A stretch of 64,000 bases of DNA from Demequina litorisediminis (GTDB taxonomy: Bacteria > Actinomycetota > Actinomycetes > Actinomycetales > Demequinaceae). The position numbers were made by a program, and so were the translations under genes. Below the pieces are notes generated by a model. That model did not search any database, was not told the DNA's origin, and saw nothing but the letters and a program-made list of their open reading frames with translations. The DNA is taken from contig NZ_BSUN01000001.1 in assembly GCF_030161615.1 (NCBI RefSeq), forward strand, positions 1,860,001 to 1,924,000, read 5' to 3'. How positions within the stretch are numbered: position 1 is the first letter of the stretch; each line of letters begins with the position of its first letter. This document shows positions 40,123 through 50,548 of this stretch, piece by piece.

Positions 40123-42581
40123 GTGACGACGACGTCCGAGCCGACGAGCATGACGCTCAAGGGTTGCCGCGACCGTGCCGAGCAACTTCCGCTCGAGCGC
40201 AAGGTCGAGCCTGCTGACCGGTGCCACCATGTGGCGGCTCATCGCGTTGCCCGAGATCGGCATGCGGTCCATCTCGTTCTCCGACGGCCCCGTGGGAGTG
40301 CGCGGACTCGGAGAGACCGAGGGCGAGACGTCCATCCTGATGCCCACCCCGTCAGGCATCGCTGCCGCATGGGATCTCGACCTCGCGACCGCTGTCGGCG
40401 AGGCCTTCGCGCAGGAGGCGCGGGAGCACGGCGTGGACGTGGTGCTCGCCCCTCAGGTCAACATTCAGCGCACACCCGTCGGCGGCCGTCACTTCGAGTG
40501 CTTCTCCGAGGACCCCGCGCTGACATCGGCCATCGGCGCTGCGCTCGTGCAGGGCATCCAGAGCCAGGGCGTCGCCGCCTGCATGAAGCACTATGTAGCG
40601 AACGACTCCGAAACCGAGCGGACCTCGATGGTCTCCCGCGTCGACGCCCAGACGCTTCGCGAGGTTTACCTCGCCCCGTTCGCAGCCGCGATCGACGCCG
40701 GCGTCTGGTCCCTGATGGCCGCCTACAACGGCGTCGATGACGGTGTCGAGACGTCCCCGATGACCGAGCACCGCCGCCTCAACGTCGACCTCCTCAAGGG
40801 CGATCTCGGCTTCGACGGGGTCCTGGTCTCCGACTGGGAGGCGACCCGTCGCACGGTGCTGGCGGCTACGGGCGGGCTCGACCTCGTCATGCCGGGCCCC
40901 GGTGGACCGTGGGCCGAAGGCCTCCTCTCCGCTGTCCGCGACGGCGCGGTTTCGGTTGCAGAGATCGACGACAAGGTGGCGCGGGTGCTGCTGCTCGCCC
41001 ACCGCGTGGGCGCCTTCGCGCCCGCGCCGCACCCCACCGTGCAGCGCGACCTGCCGGCGCTTGCCCGCGCCGCGGCCGCCGCGGGCACCGTGGTCCTTCG
41101 TGCACCCGAGACCGACGCGCCGTGGGACCGCCCCGCGCCCTCGACGATCGCGCTGATCGGCGCCAACGCCGAACGCCCCCACGTCCTGGGAGGCGGTTCA
41201 TCGACCGTGCACCCCGAGCATGTGGTGACGCCGCTCGAGGGCCTCGCCGCGCGCTGGCCCCACGCCACCATCGTCTCCGAGCGCGGAGGCGACCCTCGTG
41301 TGTTCGCCCCGCGGCTCGATGTCGCCGCGCGGACCGCCGATGGCCTCACCGCCCGGTGGCTCGATGCCCAGGGCTCCACGGTCCGCGAGGACCGGATCAC
41401 CGACCACGACGGTTGGGTCCGCGACATCCCCGACACCGCGGTCGAGGTGGTCCTCACTGCCGACGTGGCGGTGGAGGAGCCCGGCGTCCATGTCCTGTCC
41501 GTCGGCACGGTGGGGATCCACGAGACGCGCATCGACGGCGTCCTTGCCTCCACTGGCACCCGACGCGTCGGCGTGGACTGCGTGCTCGACTCGTCGGTGA
41601 ACACCCCCGATGGGGTGCCCGTCGAGGTGGAGATCGTGGCCGCGCGGACCGCGCGCATCGAGAGCCGCCACCAGGTCATCGACGCCGCGGGCTACGGCCG
41701 CATGGTGCGCGCCGAGATTCGCCACGCCCTTCCCCGGCGCACGGACGAGCAGGAAATCGCCGATGCGGTGGCCGCCGCTCGCGCGGCCGACCTCGCCGTG
41801 GTGGTCGTCGGCACCAACGAGGAGTGCGAATCCGAGGGCTGGGACCGCGAGACGCTCGCACTGCCCGGACGCCAGGACGAGCCTCGTCACCCGAGTGCTC
41901 GCCGAGGTCCCCAACGCCGTCATCGTCGTCAACGCAGGTGCACCGGTTCTCCTGCCGTGGCTTGAGCAGGCCACGACCGTGCTCTGGGCGTGGTTCCCCG
42001 GCCAGGAGGCGGGACACGCGCTCGCCGACATCCTCGCGGGCGTCGTTGAGCCCGCGGGGCGACTGCCGTGGACACTGCCCGCTCGGACGGACGATGTCCC
42101 CGTTCCCCACGCGGTGCCCATCGACGGCGTCGTCGAGTACCGCGAGGGCGTCCACGTCGGTTACCGCGCGTGGGAACGCTCGGGTGCCACACCTGCCGCG
42201 CCCTTTGGCCACGGCCTCGGCTGGACCCGCTGGGAGTACACGCTCGGCGAGGCACGAGTCACCGACGCGGGCGTCGAGGTCGATGTCGTCGTCCGTAACA
42301 CCGGCGCCCGTGCGGGGCGCGAGGTCGTTCAGGTCTACGTCGAGGCGCCCGCAAGCGACCACGACCGCCCCGTCCGATGGCTCGGTGGCCACGCCGCCGC
42401 GACCGTGGCACCGGGCGACGAGGCGAGCGTGACGGTGCGGATCCCGCGCCGCGTGCTCGAGACATGGGATGTGCGGCAGGACGCATGGGTCCTGCCGGAG
42501 GGCGAGTATCGCCTGCACACGGGGCGGTCGGTGCGAGACATTCGAGGGGTGGTCTGCGTACCCCTCGGTGCCACGCCCTGA
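40123..42581 (+). CDS. Glycoside hydrolase family 3 (beta-glucosidase-like)
   Basis: After repair 818 residues, no signal peptide, so it acts in the cytoplasm on imported oligosaccharides. GH3 N-terminal domain: ISFSDGPVGVRG, APQVNIQRTPVGGRHFECFSEDP without breaks, KHYVANDSE and the nucleophile region DGVLVSDWEAT. A PA14-like insert lies about residues 400-490, then the GH3 C-terminal domain (VVVVGTNEECESEGWDRETL) and a fibronectin-III-like end. GTG 40123 follows AGGAG by 8 bases. Extra bases near 40211 and 41883 revert to AGCT. It precedes the ABC importer on the same strand, which suggests intracellular cleavage of the sugars imported. The exact sugar is unknown. Confidence 0.88.
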
Positions 42582-42675
42582 TCCGTTCTCAGAGGTTCAG
42601 CCAGCACGGCTCACCGACGGTGAGTCACCACACCACGGCTCCGGCGCCGCCGGGCCGCTCTTCAAGGAGGAAGAC

Positions 42676-44365
42676 ATGAGGATGAGGAAGTCCTCGATCG
42701 TGGCGCTCAGCATGGCCACCGCGCTGACGCTCACCGCGTGCAGCGGCAACGACAACCCCGACACCGACCCGAGCGCAAGCGGCTCCGGCGGCGACGGCGG
42801 CACCGCATCGGGCGCCGCCCTGACGATCGCCAAGCCGGACGGCGCCATCACCACGGAGTCCAACAACCCGTGGATTGGTGACTCGTCCGCCCTCGCCTGG
42901 GCTACATCAACGCCCTGTACGAGCCCCTGGCGATCGTCAACCTCGTGGACCCCTCCGCCGAGGTCGAGCCGTGGCTCGCGGACACCATCGAGTGGTCCGC
43001 CGACTACACGTCGCTCACCCTGACGGCGAAGGACGGCGTCACGTGGTCCGACGGTGAGCCCTTCACCGTCGAGGACATCGCCTTCACCTTCCAGCAGTTC
43101 ATCGACTTCCCCGAGCTCGACGCGGCCGCCATCGGCCTCGACTCGGTGGCCGTCGAGGGCGACGCGGTGACCCTGAGCTTCCAGGCGCCGATGTACGTCA
43201 AGCAGGACAAGGTGCTGCACAAGCTCATCGTCCCGAAGCACATCTGGGAGGGCGTCGCCGACCCGACCGCCGAGGTCAACCTTGACCCCGTAGGCACCGG
43301 ACCGTACTCCCTCACCCAGTTCACCTCGCAGTCGGTGCAGGCTCGACGCCCGCGATGACTACTGGGGTGGCGAGGTGGCCGTCCCGACGCTGTTCTACGT
43401 GTCGTACAACGACAACACCGCGCTCACCACCGCGCTCGCGAACGGCGACGCCGACTGGGCACAGGCGTTCATCCCCAACGTGCAGTCCGCGTACCTCGAC
43501 AAGGACGAGAACAACGTCTACTGGGCGCCCGCTGGCCTCGGCATCGACACGATGTTCGTGAACACCACCACCGCTCCGTTCGACGACCTGGCCTTCCGCA
43601 AGGCCGTGAACATGGTCGTCGACCGCACTCAGCACCAGGCGATCGCTCGTGAGGGCGGCGTGCCCGAGCCACGTCGGTGACCGGACTGCCCACTCCCGCA
43701 GGTGACGCCTTCATCAACCAGGAGTACCAGGGCGTCAACTACGAGGTCGACGTCGACGGAGCCAGGGCCGTTCTCGAAGAGGCCGGCTACGCGTGGGAGG
43801 GCGACGCCCTCATGAACCCCGACGGCGAGGCCGTCACGTTCACCATCCAGGTGCCGCAGGGCTGGAACGACTACGTGACGGGCATCTCGCTCATCGCGGA
43901 CTCGGTCGCGGCGCTCGGCGTCGAGGCCACCGTCGCCACGCCTGACGTCGACACCTGGTGGGCCGACCGCTCCAACGGTGACTTCCAGGCCGTCCTCAAC
44001 TGGACGGACACGGGTGCTACGCCCTACGACATCTACAGCAACATCATGGATGGCCGCTGGCTGATGCCTGTGGGCGAGGCCGCGAACTACAACTTCGGCC
44101 GCTACGACAACCCGAAAGCGACCGAGGCGCTGAACGCCTACGCGACGGCCACCGACGACGCCTCGCGCGCCACGGCACTCGAGGAGGTCCAGCAGATCTT
44201 CGTCGAGGACGTGCCGGCGATCCCGATCGGCACCCGCCCGTTCATCAGCGAGTTCAACACCCGCAACTACGTGGGGTGGCCCTCGGACGCTGACCCGTAC
44301 GTCAACGCCGACCCGACCCAGCCCACCACCGTCAAGATCCTCACGAGCCTCACGCCCGCGAGCGA
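42676..44365 (+). CDS. Extracellular solute-binding lipoprotein, Opp/Dpp (SBP_bac_5) family
   Basis: After repair 563 residues. Lipobox LTLTAC at about residues 17-22, then a Ser/Gly linker and the SBP_bac_5 fold (YEPLAIVN, WSDGEPFTVEDIAFTF, DPVGTGPYSLTQF, FRKAVNMVVDR). Such proteins bind peptides or, in sugar loci like this one, oligosaccharides. AAGGAGG at 42664 sets the ATG at 42676. Repairs: a missing base near 42899, an extra base near 43340 (AGCT), a missing T near 43671 (GAGCCACG for GAGCTCACG) and a missing T near 44363 (AGCGAC for AGCTGAC). The last repair creates the stop TGA; without it the frame runs into the next gene. Confidence 0.85.
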
Positions 44366-44377
44366 CAGACGCCCCCT

Positions 44378-44412
44378 GCGGTGGGGCCGGGGATGGCACC
44401 CGGCCCCACCGC
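44378..44412 (+). terminator. Hairpin between binding-protein and ATPase genes
   Basis: GCGGTGGGGCCGGG (44378-44391) and CCCGGCCCCACCGC (44399-44412) form a perfect 14-bp stem with a 7-base loop. It lies inside the operon, before the AAGGAG site of the next gene. Such hairpins after binding-protein genes usually cause partial termination and protect the upstream mRNA, giving more binding protein than membrane parts. Confidence 0.75.
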
Positions 44413-44435
44413 CCGCACAATTCAAGGAGACCTGC

Positions 44436-45336
44436 GTGACCTCCGACCCTCTGCTCACGATTGACGGCTTCAGCGTCGTGTACGACGTGGAGCCTCCCGT
44501 GGAAGCCGTGCGAGACGTCTCGCTCGAACTCGCCCGCGGTGAGATTCTTGGCCTCGCCGGTGAGTCCGGCTGTGGCAAGACCACCCTCGCCTACGGCGTG
44601 CAGCGACTGCTCAAGGCGCCCGCCGTCATCACCGGCGGCTCCGTCGTGTTCCACGACGCTTCCGGGGACGACGTCGAGATCAACGCCCTCGATGAGGACC
44701 AGATGCGGGCCTTCCGCTGGGACAAGGTCTCGATGGTCTTCCAGGGCGCGATGAACGCCCTCAACCCTGTGCTCGCCATCGGCAGCCAGGCTCGACGACG
44801 TCTTCACGACGCATCGGCCGCGCATGTCGAAGGCCGAGCGCCGTGAAGAGTGCGGAAGGCTGCTCGACGTCGTGGGCGTCGGCCGTGACCGTCTGCGGTC
44901 CTACCCGCACGAACTTTCGGGCGGTATGCGCCAGCGCGTCATGATCGCCATGGCGATGGCCCTGCGGCCCCAACTCATGATCATGGACGAGCCCACCACG
45001 GCACTCGATGTGTTGGTGCAGCGCGAAATCCTCCAGCAGATCAGCGCGCTGCGACACGAGTTGGGGTTCTCCGTCATCTTCATCACCCACGACCTTCCGC
45101 TGCTGCTGGAGATCTCCGACCGCATCGCCGTGATGAAGGACGGACAGATCGTCGAGATCGACTCCGCGCAGCAGATCTACCGCGACCCGCAGCATCCCTA
45201 CACGAAGCGCCTGCTGGGGTCCTTCCCCAGCCTCACCGGCGACCGTGGCGACTTCGTGCGTGGCACCGACAAGGCGCCCGACGCGGCCCAGGCATCGGCC
45301 GTCGATGCCGGCGCCACCGAGGAGGACCCCTCATGA
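44436..45336 (+). CDS. ABC transporter ATPase, OppD/DppD type
   Basis: After repair 299 residues. Walker A GESGCGKTT (about 40-48), Q-loop VFQGAMNALNP, signature LSGGMRQRVMIA, Walker B LMIMDEPTTALD, H-loop FITHDLPLLLE. The HPYTKRLL segment near the C-terminus is the oligopeptide/dipeptide transporter mark. One extra base near 44790 (CAGGCTC) reverts to AGCT. GTG 44436 has AAGGAG upstream and replaces the ATG-less region around it. Its TGA overlaps the next ATG by four bases, so both ATPases are made together. Confidence 0.9.
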
Positions 45337-46152
45337 CCACGCTTGAGTTCCAGGGCGTCTCCAAGCGCTACCACGTGCGCGGTGCGGGCGACATGCTCGC
45401 GCTTGACGACGTGAGCTTCACCCTCACCTCGGGCCAGACCATCGCGCTCGTGGGCCAGTCGGGCTCGGGGAAGTCGACCATCGCCAAGATCCTGACGCAG
45501 GCGGAGCGCGCTACGAGCGGAGACGTCCTCCTCGACGGCGAGCCGATCCCGCGCCGCGGGAGTGGGCTCCGTCGCTACCGCCAGCGCGTGCGCATGGTCT
45601 TTCAGGACCCCTTTGCGTCGCTGAATCCGTATCACACCATCCGTCACCACCTGGCGCGCCCGCTCGCACTTGACCACGTGGTGCCCAAGGACCAGATCGA
45701 GGACGAGGTGCGCAGCCTGCTCACCCGCGTGCGGCTCGATCCCGACGCCACCATCGACAGGCGTCCGCACGAGGCTCTCCGGCGGTCAGCGTCAGCGCGT
45801 GGCTATCGCCCGCGCGCTTGCCTCGCGCCCCGAGTTGCTGATCGCGGACGAACCGGTGTCCATGCTAGACGTGTCGATCCGCCTGGGCGTCCTGAACCTC
45901 CTGGCGGACCTCCAGCGCGAGTCGAACCTCGGCGTCCTCTACATCACCCACGACCTCGCCACCGCGCGCCACTTTTCTGACCAGATCATGGTGCTTCACC
46001 ACGGTGTCGTGGTGGAGCGCGGCCCCGCCGATGACGTGATCCTGAATCCCCAACACGAGTACACGAGGGCGCTACGTGACGCGTCGCCCGATCCCGACAA
46101 GCACTTCGCCGGTCCCGCTGGCGAGGCGACCACGAGGAGCGATGCGTCGTGA
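45333..46152 (+). CDS. ABC transporter ATPase, OppF/DppF type
   Basis: After repair 272 residues. Walker [11 protein letters not shown]-loop [15 protein letters not shown], signature [15 protein letters not shown], Walker [14 protein letters not shown]-loop ITHDLATAR. The C-terminus has [10 protein letters not shown], the OppF tail. One extra base near 45777 (GAGGCTC) sits in the signature motif and reverts to AGCT. Start overlaps the OppD-type stop (ATGA), and its own stop overlaps the GTG of the first permease, so the four genes are tightly coupled. Confidence 0.9.
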
Positions 46153-47135
46153 GATTCCTCCTGCGCCGCCTGGCGTTCTACCTGTTCACCGCCTGGGCGG
46201 CGATCACCATCAACTTCTTCCTGCCGCGCATGCTCAAGGGCGACCCGGTCACGGCCTACCTGCAGAAGAATCAGGGAAAGGTCAGCCCCGAGGCGATCGA
46301 CTCCCTGCGCACGCTCTTCGGGCTCGACTCCGACGCCTCCCTGTGGCAGCAGTACCTCGACTACTGGGGCCAGGCTCCTGCGCGGCGACCTGGGAGTGTC
46401 CTTCTCCAACGGCCTCGCCCCTGTGTCTGAGGTCATCGCCTCGGCCATCCCGTGGACCGTGGGTCTCGTGGGACTCGCCACCGTGGTGAGCCTTCCTCCT
46501 GGGCACCACGCTCGGGTCCGTGGTCGGCTGGCGTCGCGGATCCCGAGCCGATTGGGTGGTGCCGTTCGCCACCTTCTTCTCGACGGTGCCGTACTTCTGG
46601 ATGGCGCTCGTGGTGATCGCGATCTTCTCCACCACCCTGGGCTGGCTGCCCGCCTCGCACGCCTATGACAAGGGTTCGGTGCCCGCGTTGTCGTGGGACT
46701 TCATCGGCGAGGTCATCGCGCACGGCACCCTCCCCGCGCTGACCATCATCGTGTCCTCGCTGGGTGGCTGGATCCTCGGCATGCGCAACATGATGGTCAC
46801 CGTCCTCGACGAGGACTACGTGACCGTCGCGCAAGCCAAGGGCCTTCGACAGCGTCGCGTCCTCACCCAGTACGCGTCGCGCAACGCCGTGCTGCCGCAG
46901 TTGCAGTCGTTCGCGCTGTCGCTCGGCTTCATCGTGGGCGGCACGCTCGTCATGGAGATGGTGTTCTCCTACCCGGGCCTCGGCAAGGCTCCTGCTCGAC
47001 GCGACCAACGCGAAGGACTACCCCCTGATGCAGGGACTGTTCCTCGTCATCACCCTCGCGGTGCTCTTGGCCAACATCCTCGCGGACGTCGCCTACGCGA
47101 TTCTCGATCCCCGCACCCGGCAGATGGAGTCCTGA
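46149..47135 (+). CDS. ABC transporter permease, OppB/DppB type
   Basis: After repair 327 residues with six membrane helices. The N-terminus [20 protein letters not shown] and [14 protein letters not shown] are typical of DppB, and the EAA loop reads [17 protein letters not shown]. Extra bases near 46375, 46492 and 46988 revert to AGCT. GTG 46149 overlaps the preceding stop. It forms the translocation pore with the next gene. Confidence 0.9.
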
Positions 47136-47136
47136 C

Positions 47137-48135
47137 ATGACCTTCACCTCCATTCCCGACGCCTCCGACGGCGCCCTCCCCACCGAGCCCAAGCGCCCCA
47201 CCGCGGCCAGTCGCGTCAGCGCCTCGTTCGCGATGTTCCGCAATGGCAAGTCCATCGCGGGTCTCGTCATCGTGGGCTTCTTCGTGGTCCTCGCGGTCTT
47301 CGCCGAGTGGATCGCCCCCTACGACCCGCTCGAGAAGGACTTCCAGGCGCTGCGGCAGGGACCCTCCGCGCAGCATTGGCTCGGCACCACCCACATGGGC
47401 GAGGACGTCTTCAGTCAGATCGTCTACGGCACCAGAGGCGTCCTCATCGTGGGGCTCGTGGCCGGTGTCCTCGCGACGCTGGTCGCCGTCATCGTGGGAG
47501 TCACCGCGGGCTACGTCTCCGGCTGGAAGTCGGAGTCGCTGTCCGCCCTCACCAATGTGTTCCTCGTGATCCCGGGGCTGCCGCTCATCATCATCGTCGC
47601 GTCGCAGTACGAAGACCCGTCGATTGTGTTGATCTCCGCGGTCATCGCCATCACCGGCTGGGCGTGGGGAGCGCGCGTGCTGCGCGCCCAGACCATGTCG
47701 CTGCGGCATCGGGACTTTGTCCAGGCAGCCAAGGCCAACGGCGAGAGACTGCACCGCATCATCGCGGTGGAGATGCTGCCCAACCTCACGGCCATCATCG
47801 CGTCGAGCTTCGTGGGCACGGTCACCGCGGCCGTCCTCGGATTGACCACGCTGGCGTTCATCGGGGTGATCCCCATCACCAACCTCAACTGGGGCACCAT
47901 CCTGTTCTGGGCGCAGCAGAACGGAGCCTTTCCGGACTATTGGTGGTGGTACATCCCCGCCGGAGTCTGCATTGCGCTGCTCGGCATGGCGCTGTCGCTG
48001 ATCAACTTTGGTATCGATGAGTACGTCAACCCCCGCCTGCGGTCCGCGGGCGAGAGGGCGCGTGCGATGCGCAAGAAGGGGCTGTCGACCTCGTCGGGAG
48101 TCACCGCCGTGCGGACTGCACCCACGGACGAGTGA
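47137..48135 (+). CDS. ABC transporter permease, OppC/DppC type
   Basis: A 332-residue protein with no frame break, six membrane helices after a polar N-terminus of about 35 residues. HWLGTTHMGEDVFSQIVYGTR is the OppC N-terminal signature (TDxxGRDxxS-like), and the EAA loop reads DFVQAAKANGERLHRII. It starts one base after the stop of the partner permease. It completes a five-gene importer downstream of the GH3 enzyme. Confidence 0.92.
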   Translation: MTFTSIPDASDGALPTEPKRPTAASRVSASFAMFRNGKSIAGLVIVGFFVVLAVFAEWIAPYDPLEKDFQALRQGPSAQHWLGTTHMGEDVFSQIVYGTRGVLIVGLVAGVLATLVAVIVGVTAGYVSGWKSESLSALTNVFLVIPGLPLIIIVASQYEDPSIVLISAVIAITGWAWGARVLRAQTMSLRHRDFVQAAKANGERLHRIIAVEMLPNLTAIIASSFVGTVTAAVLGLTTLAFIGVIPITNLNWGTILFWAQQNGAFPDYWWWYIPAGVCIALLGMALSLINFGIDEYVNPRLRSAGERARAMRKKGLSTSSGVTAVRTAPTDE

Positions 48136-48155
48136 GCGCCGCTACGGTGACACCC

Positions 48156-48662
48156 ATGCGTGTTGTGGTCATGGGTGTCACCGGTTGCGGCAAGACGACG
48201 GTGGGCATGCGCCTCGCCGATGCGCTCAAGGCGGAGTTCATGGACGCGGACGACCTTCATGCGGCCGATGCGGTGGCACAGATGGCGGCGGGTGTGCCCC
48301 TGACGGACGAGGACCGCTGGCCGTGGCTCGCCCGCGTGGGGGAGTGGCTGGAGGGCCGCGACCGTGCAGTCATCGCCTGCTCGGCGCTGCGGCGGGTCTA
48401 TCGCGACTGCATCAGGGACATCGCTGGTGAGGACGTGGTGTTCGTCCATCTCGCCGCGCCGCAAAGCGTGCTGGAACCGCGCGTGCGCCTGCGCGCCAAG
48501 CGCGACGGCCACTTCGCCGGTGCCGGGCTGCTGGACTCGCAGTACGCGACCCTCGAGGCGCTGGAGGCTGAGGAGATCGGTGGCACCGTCCGCGTCGAAA
48601 ACTACGACCCCGCGGGCGCCGCGCTGGTGGCGCGCTCGATTGTGGAGTCCGCGGGGCGATGA
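48156..48662 (+). CDS. Gluconokinase-like small kinase
   Basis: 168 residues from ATG 48156, no frame break. MRVVVMGVTGCGKTTVGMRL is the Walker A region of GntK-type gluconokinases; FMDADDLH, DEDRWPWLARVGEWL, ACSALRRVYRD and HFAGAGLLDSQYATLE follow in family order. It phosphorylates gluconate or a similar acid sugar. GTG 48132, overlapping the permease stop (GTGA), is an alternative start eight codons earlier and would couple it to the transporter operon. Its stop overlaps the next ATG by four bases. Confidence 0.85.
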   Translation: MRVVVMGVTGCGKTTVGMRLADALKAEFMDADDLHAADAVAQMAAGVPLTDEDRWPWLARVGEWLEGRDRAVIACSALRRVYRDCIRDIAGEDVVFVHLAAPQSVLEPRVRLRAKRDGHFAGAGLLDSQYATLEALEAEEIGGTVRVENYDPAGAALVARSIVESAGR

Positions 48663-49298
48663 ACGACTGGTGGCCGGTCACGGGTGCGGTGCGCGGCCAC
48701 GCCGCGAGCCTCGGGCCGGTCGACGCGGAGTCCATGACGCGGGTGTTCCTGCCCATCGAGGGGAGGGCGACACGCTGCTCACGTGGCGCGATGTCGCGCG
48801 CGTCGACGAGGCTCGACGCCGACGCGCGGTTTCAGGAGCCTGGTGCCGGATCACGAGAGACGAGACCTGTTCCCGTGCTCGGCCGCTGTGCCGGTTGACG
48901 TCGTCGAGCGACTGCTTGCCGCGCTCGCGGAGACGGGGCTGGGCGGGAACGTCGACCTCGTGAGTTGGGACGTCTATGCGGAGGATCGGCTGTGGCGTTC
49001 GCTTGGCGCGCGGCCGATCGCATTCGCGTACGGCGCTACGCGCTGGCACGATGGCGAACATGTGCGGCTGGCAGACCAACCACTGGAAAGCCTGCTGACG
49101 TGGGCGGGAGACGCGCTGTTCTTTCCCGTCGCCGTCATACCGGCGTCGCGCGACTGGATGATCGGCGCGCCCGGCTATTCGGACTCGCTGTACGTCTCGG
49201 GACCGTGGGCCCTCTGCCGTGCGCTCGAGGAGCACGGTCTCGAGGTGGCGACGGTCGACCGCCGATCGACCGTCTACCTGCCCTCCGACCAGGACTGA
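48659..49298 (+). CDS. Protein of unknown function
   Basis: After repair 212 residues; I do not recognise a family. It is soluble, Trp-rich (MNDWWPVTG, LVSWDVYAEDRLW, YVSGPWALCRALEEHG) and without signal or membrane segment. One G is missing from a G run near 48764, and extra bases near 48809 and 48838 revert to AGCT, giving one open frame to 49298. It is coupled to the gluconokinase-like gene by an ATGA overlap. Confidence 0.65.
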
Positions 49299-49304
49299 CG
49301 GGGG

Positions 49305-49524
49305 TTAGGCCCCGAAGCCCACGCGGCGCTTAGCCTCTTCGCCGATCTCTACGTAGCCGAGCGAGCCAGCGGGAACCACCACGCGGCGGCCCTTCGCGTC
49401 GGTGAGGTCGAGCGTGGCGCCGGCCACCGCATCGGCCACCTTGGCGGCGACCTCGTCGCCGGACAGGCTCCGTCTCGATGACAATCTCTCGCGCCACGTT
49501 CTGCACGCCGATGCGAATCTCCAC
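49305..49524 (-). CDS. DUF3107 family protein
   Basis: After repair 72 residues, the usual length of this actinobacterial family (mycobacterial Rv3208A/TB9.4 relative). EIRIGVQNVAREIVIET, LTDAKGRRVVVPAGSLGYVE and KRRVGFG are characteristic. Function is not established. One extra base near 49469 reverts to AGCT. GTG 49524 has GGGAGG 5 bases upstream. It is divergent from the DUF3152 gene, as in the conserved neighbourhood of other actinobacteria. Confidence 0.9.
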
Positions 49525-49576
49525 GGTGTCCTCCCAAGGTCGGGGTGTTGAGGTCTGGCAACTATCGTAGGGGGTG

Positions 49577-50499
49577 ATGGACGAGGAGAAGCGACTGTTC
49601 GCGGGCAGGGGAATCACGCCCCGAGGCGCCCTAGTGGTCGCAGGCATCGTGGTGGGCGCCTTCGCGCTCGGCATCGGCGTCGGATGGGGGACCAGCCTCG
49701 TCGGAGACCAGGCTCGCTGCGCCCGATCCGTCCGTCACGGCCTCACCGTCGCCCTCCGACACTCCGGCTCCGGACGTGTCGGTCGCGCCCATGGAACCCA
49801 TCGAGCGTGACCTCGACGAGGCCGATGCCACGGCTGGGCTGGTGTCCCTCACCGTGCCCGAAACCGCGGACGGCACTTTTCACACGGTCACGACCGATGC
49901 CGAGCCCACCGGAGACGCGAAGTCGGTGAAGTGGGTGCGGGTCGAGACCGAGGACGGCCTCACGATGGACGGCGACGCGTTGTCGACCTTCGTCCTCGAC
50001 ACGCTCAACGACCCCCGCAGGCTGGGGCGCCAAGGGCCTATACGAGTTCGTGCCCACCACCGGAGCGCCCGACCTCCGCATCGTGATCGCGAGCCCCTAC
50101 ACGGCGGCGCTGAGGTGCCCCACGCCGCACGCGGCCGCGCGCATCGGCGCCGCGACGGAGGCCACGACCTCGCCATCGCCGACCCCGAGCCCTGAGGTCA
50201 GCGCGGCCTCGACCTGTGCCGACGAGGGACTCGTGATCGTGTCGCAATACGACTGGGCCGCAGGGCTTGCCGCGTTCTCAGAGGACCGCACGGCCGCTCG
50301 GGAGTACCTCGTCAACCATGGCGTGGGACACGTGCTCGGTGAGGAAGACGCGGTGTGCTCATCCGGCAGGGCAGCCGTCATGGTGGACCAGACCGACCTG
50401 TCCGACGAGTGCGACGCCAACCCGTGGCCGTGGCCGGACGAGCCGGTAGCGAGCGACGAGCCATCCGTCGCACCCAGCGCTAGCACCGAGGACGAGTAG
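49577..50499 (+). CDS. DUF3152 family membrane-anchored protein
   Basis: After repair 306 residues. One N-terminal membrane helix (ALVVAGIVVGAFALGIGVGW), a Ser/Pro/Asp linker, then the DUF3152 domain. LRIVIASP and YLVNHGVGHVLGEED are the family marks; the HGVGH segment resembles a zinc-protease helix in which the usual Glu is replaced by Gly. Between them lies a Thr/Ser/Pro stretch (residues about 185-205) that interrupts the domain. Extra bases near 49712 and 50027 revert to AGCT. It matches mycobacterial Rv3207c in the block next to adnAB. Confidence 0.85.
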
Positions 50500-50548
50500 C
50501 GCGCGTGCCACGCCCGGCGATGTCGGCGGCGTGTGGTGAGGTAGGGCC

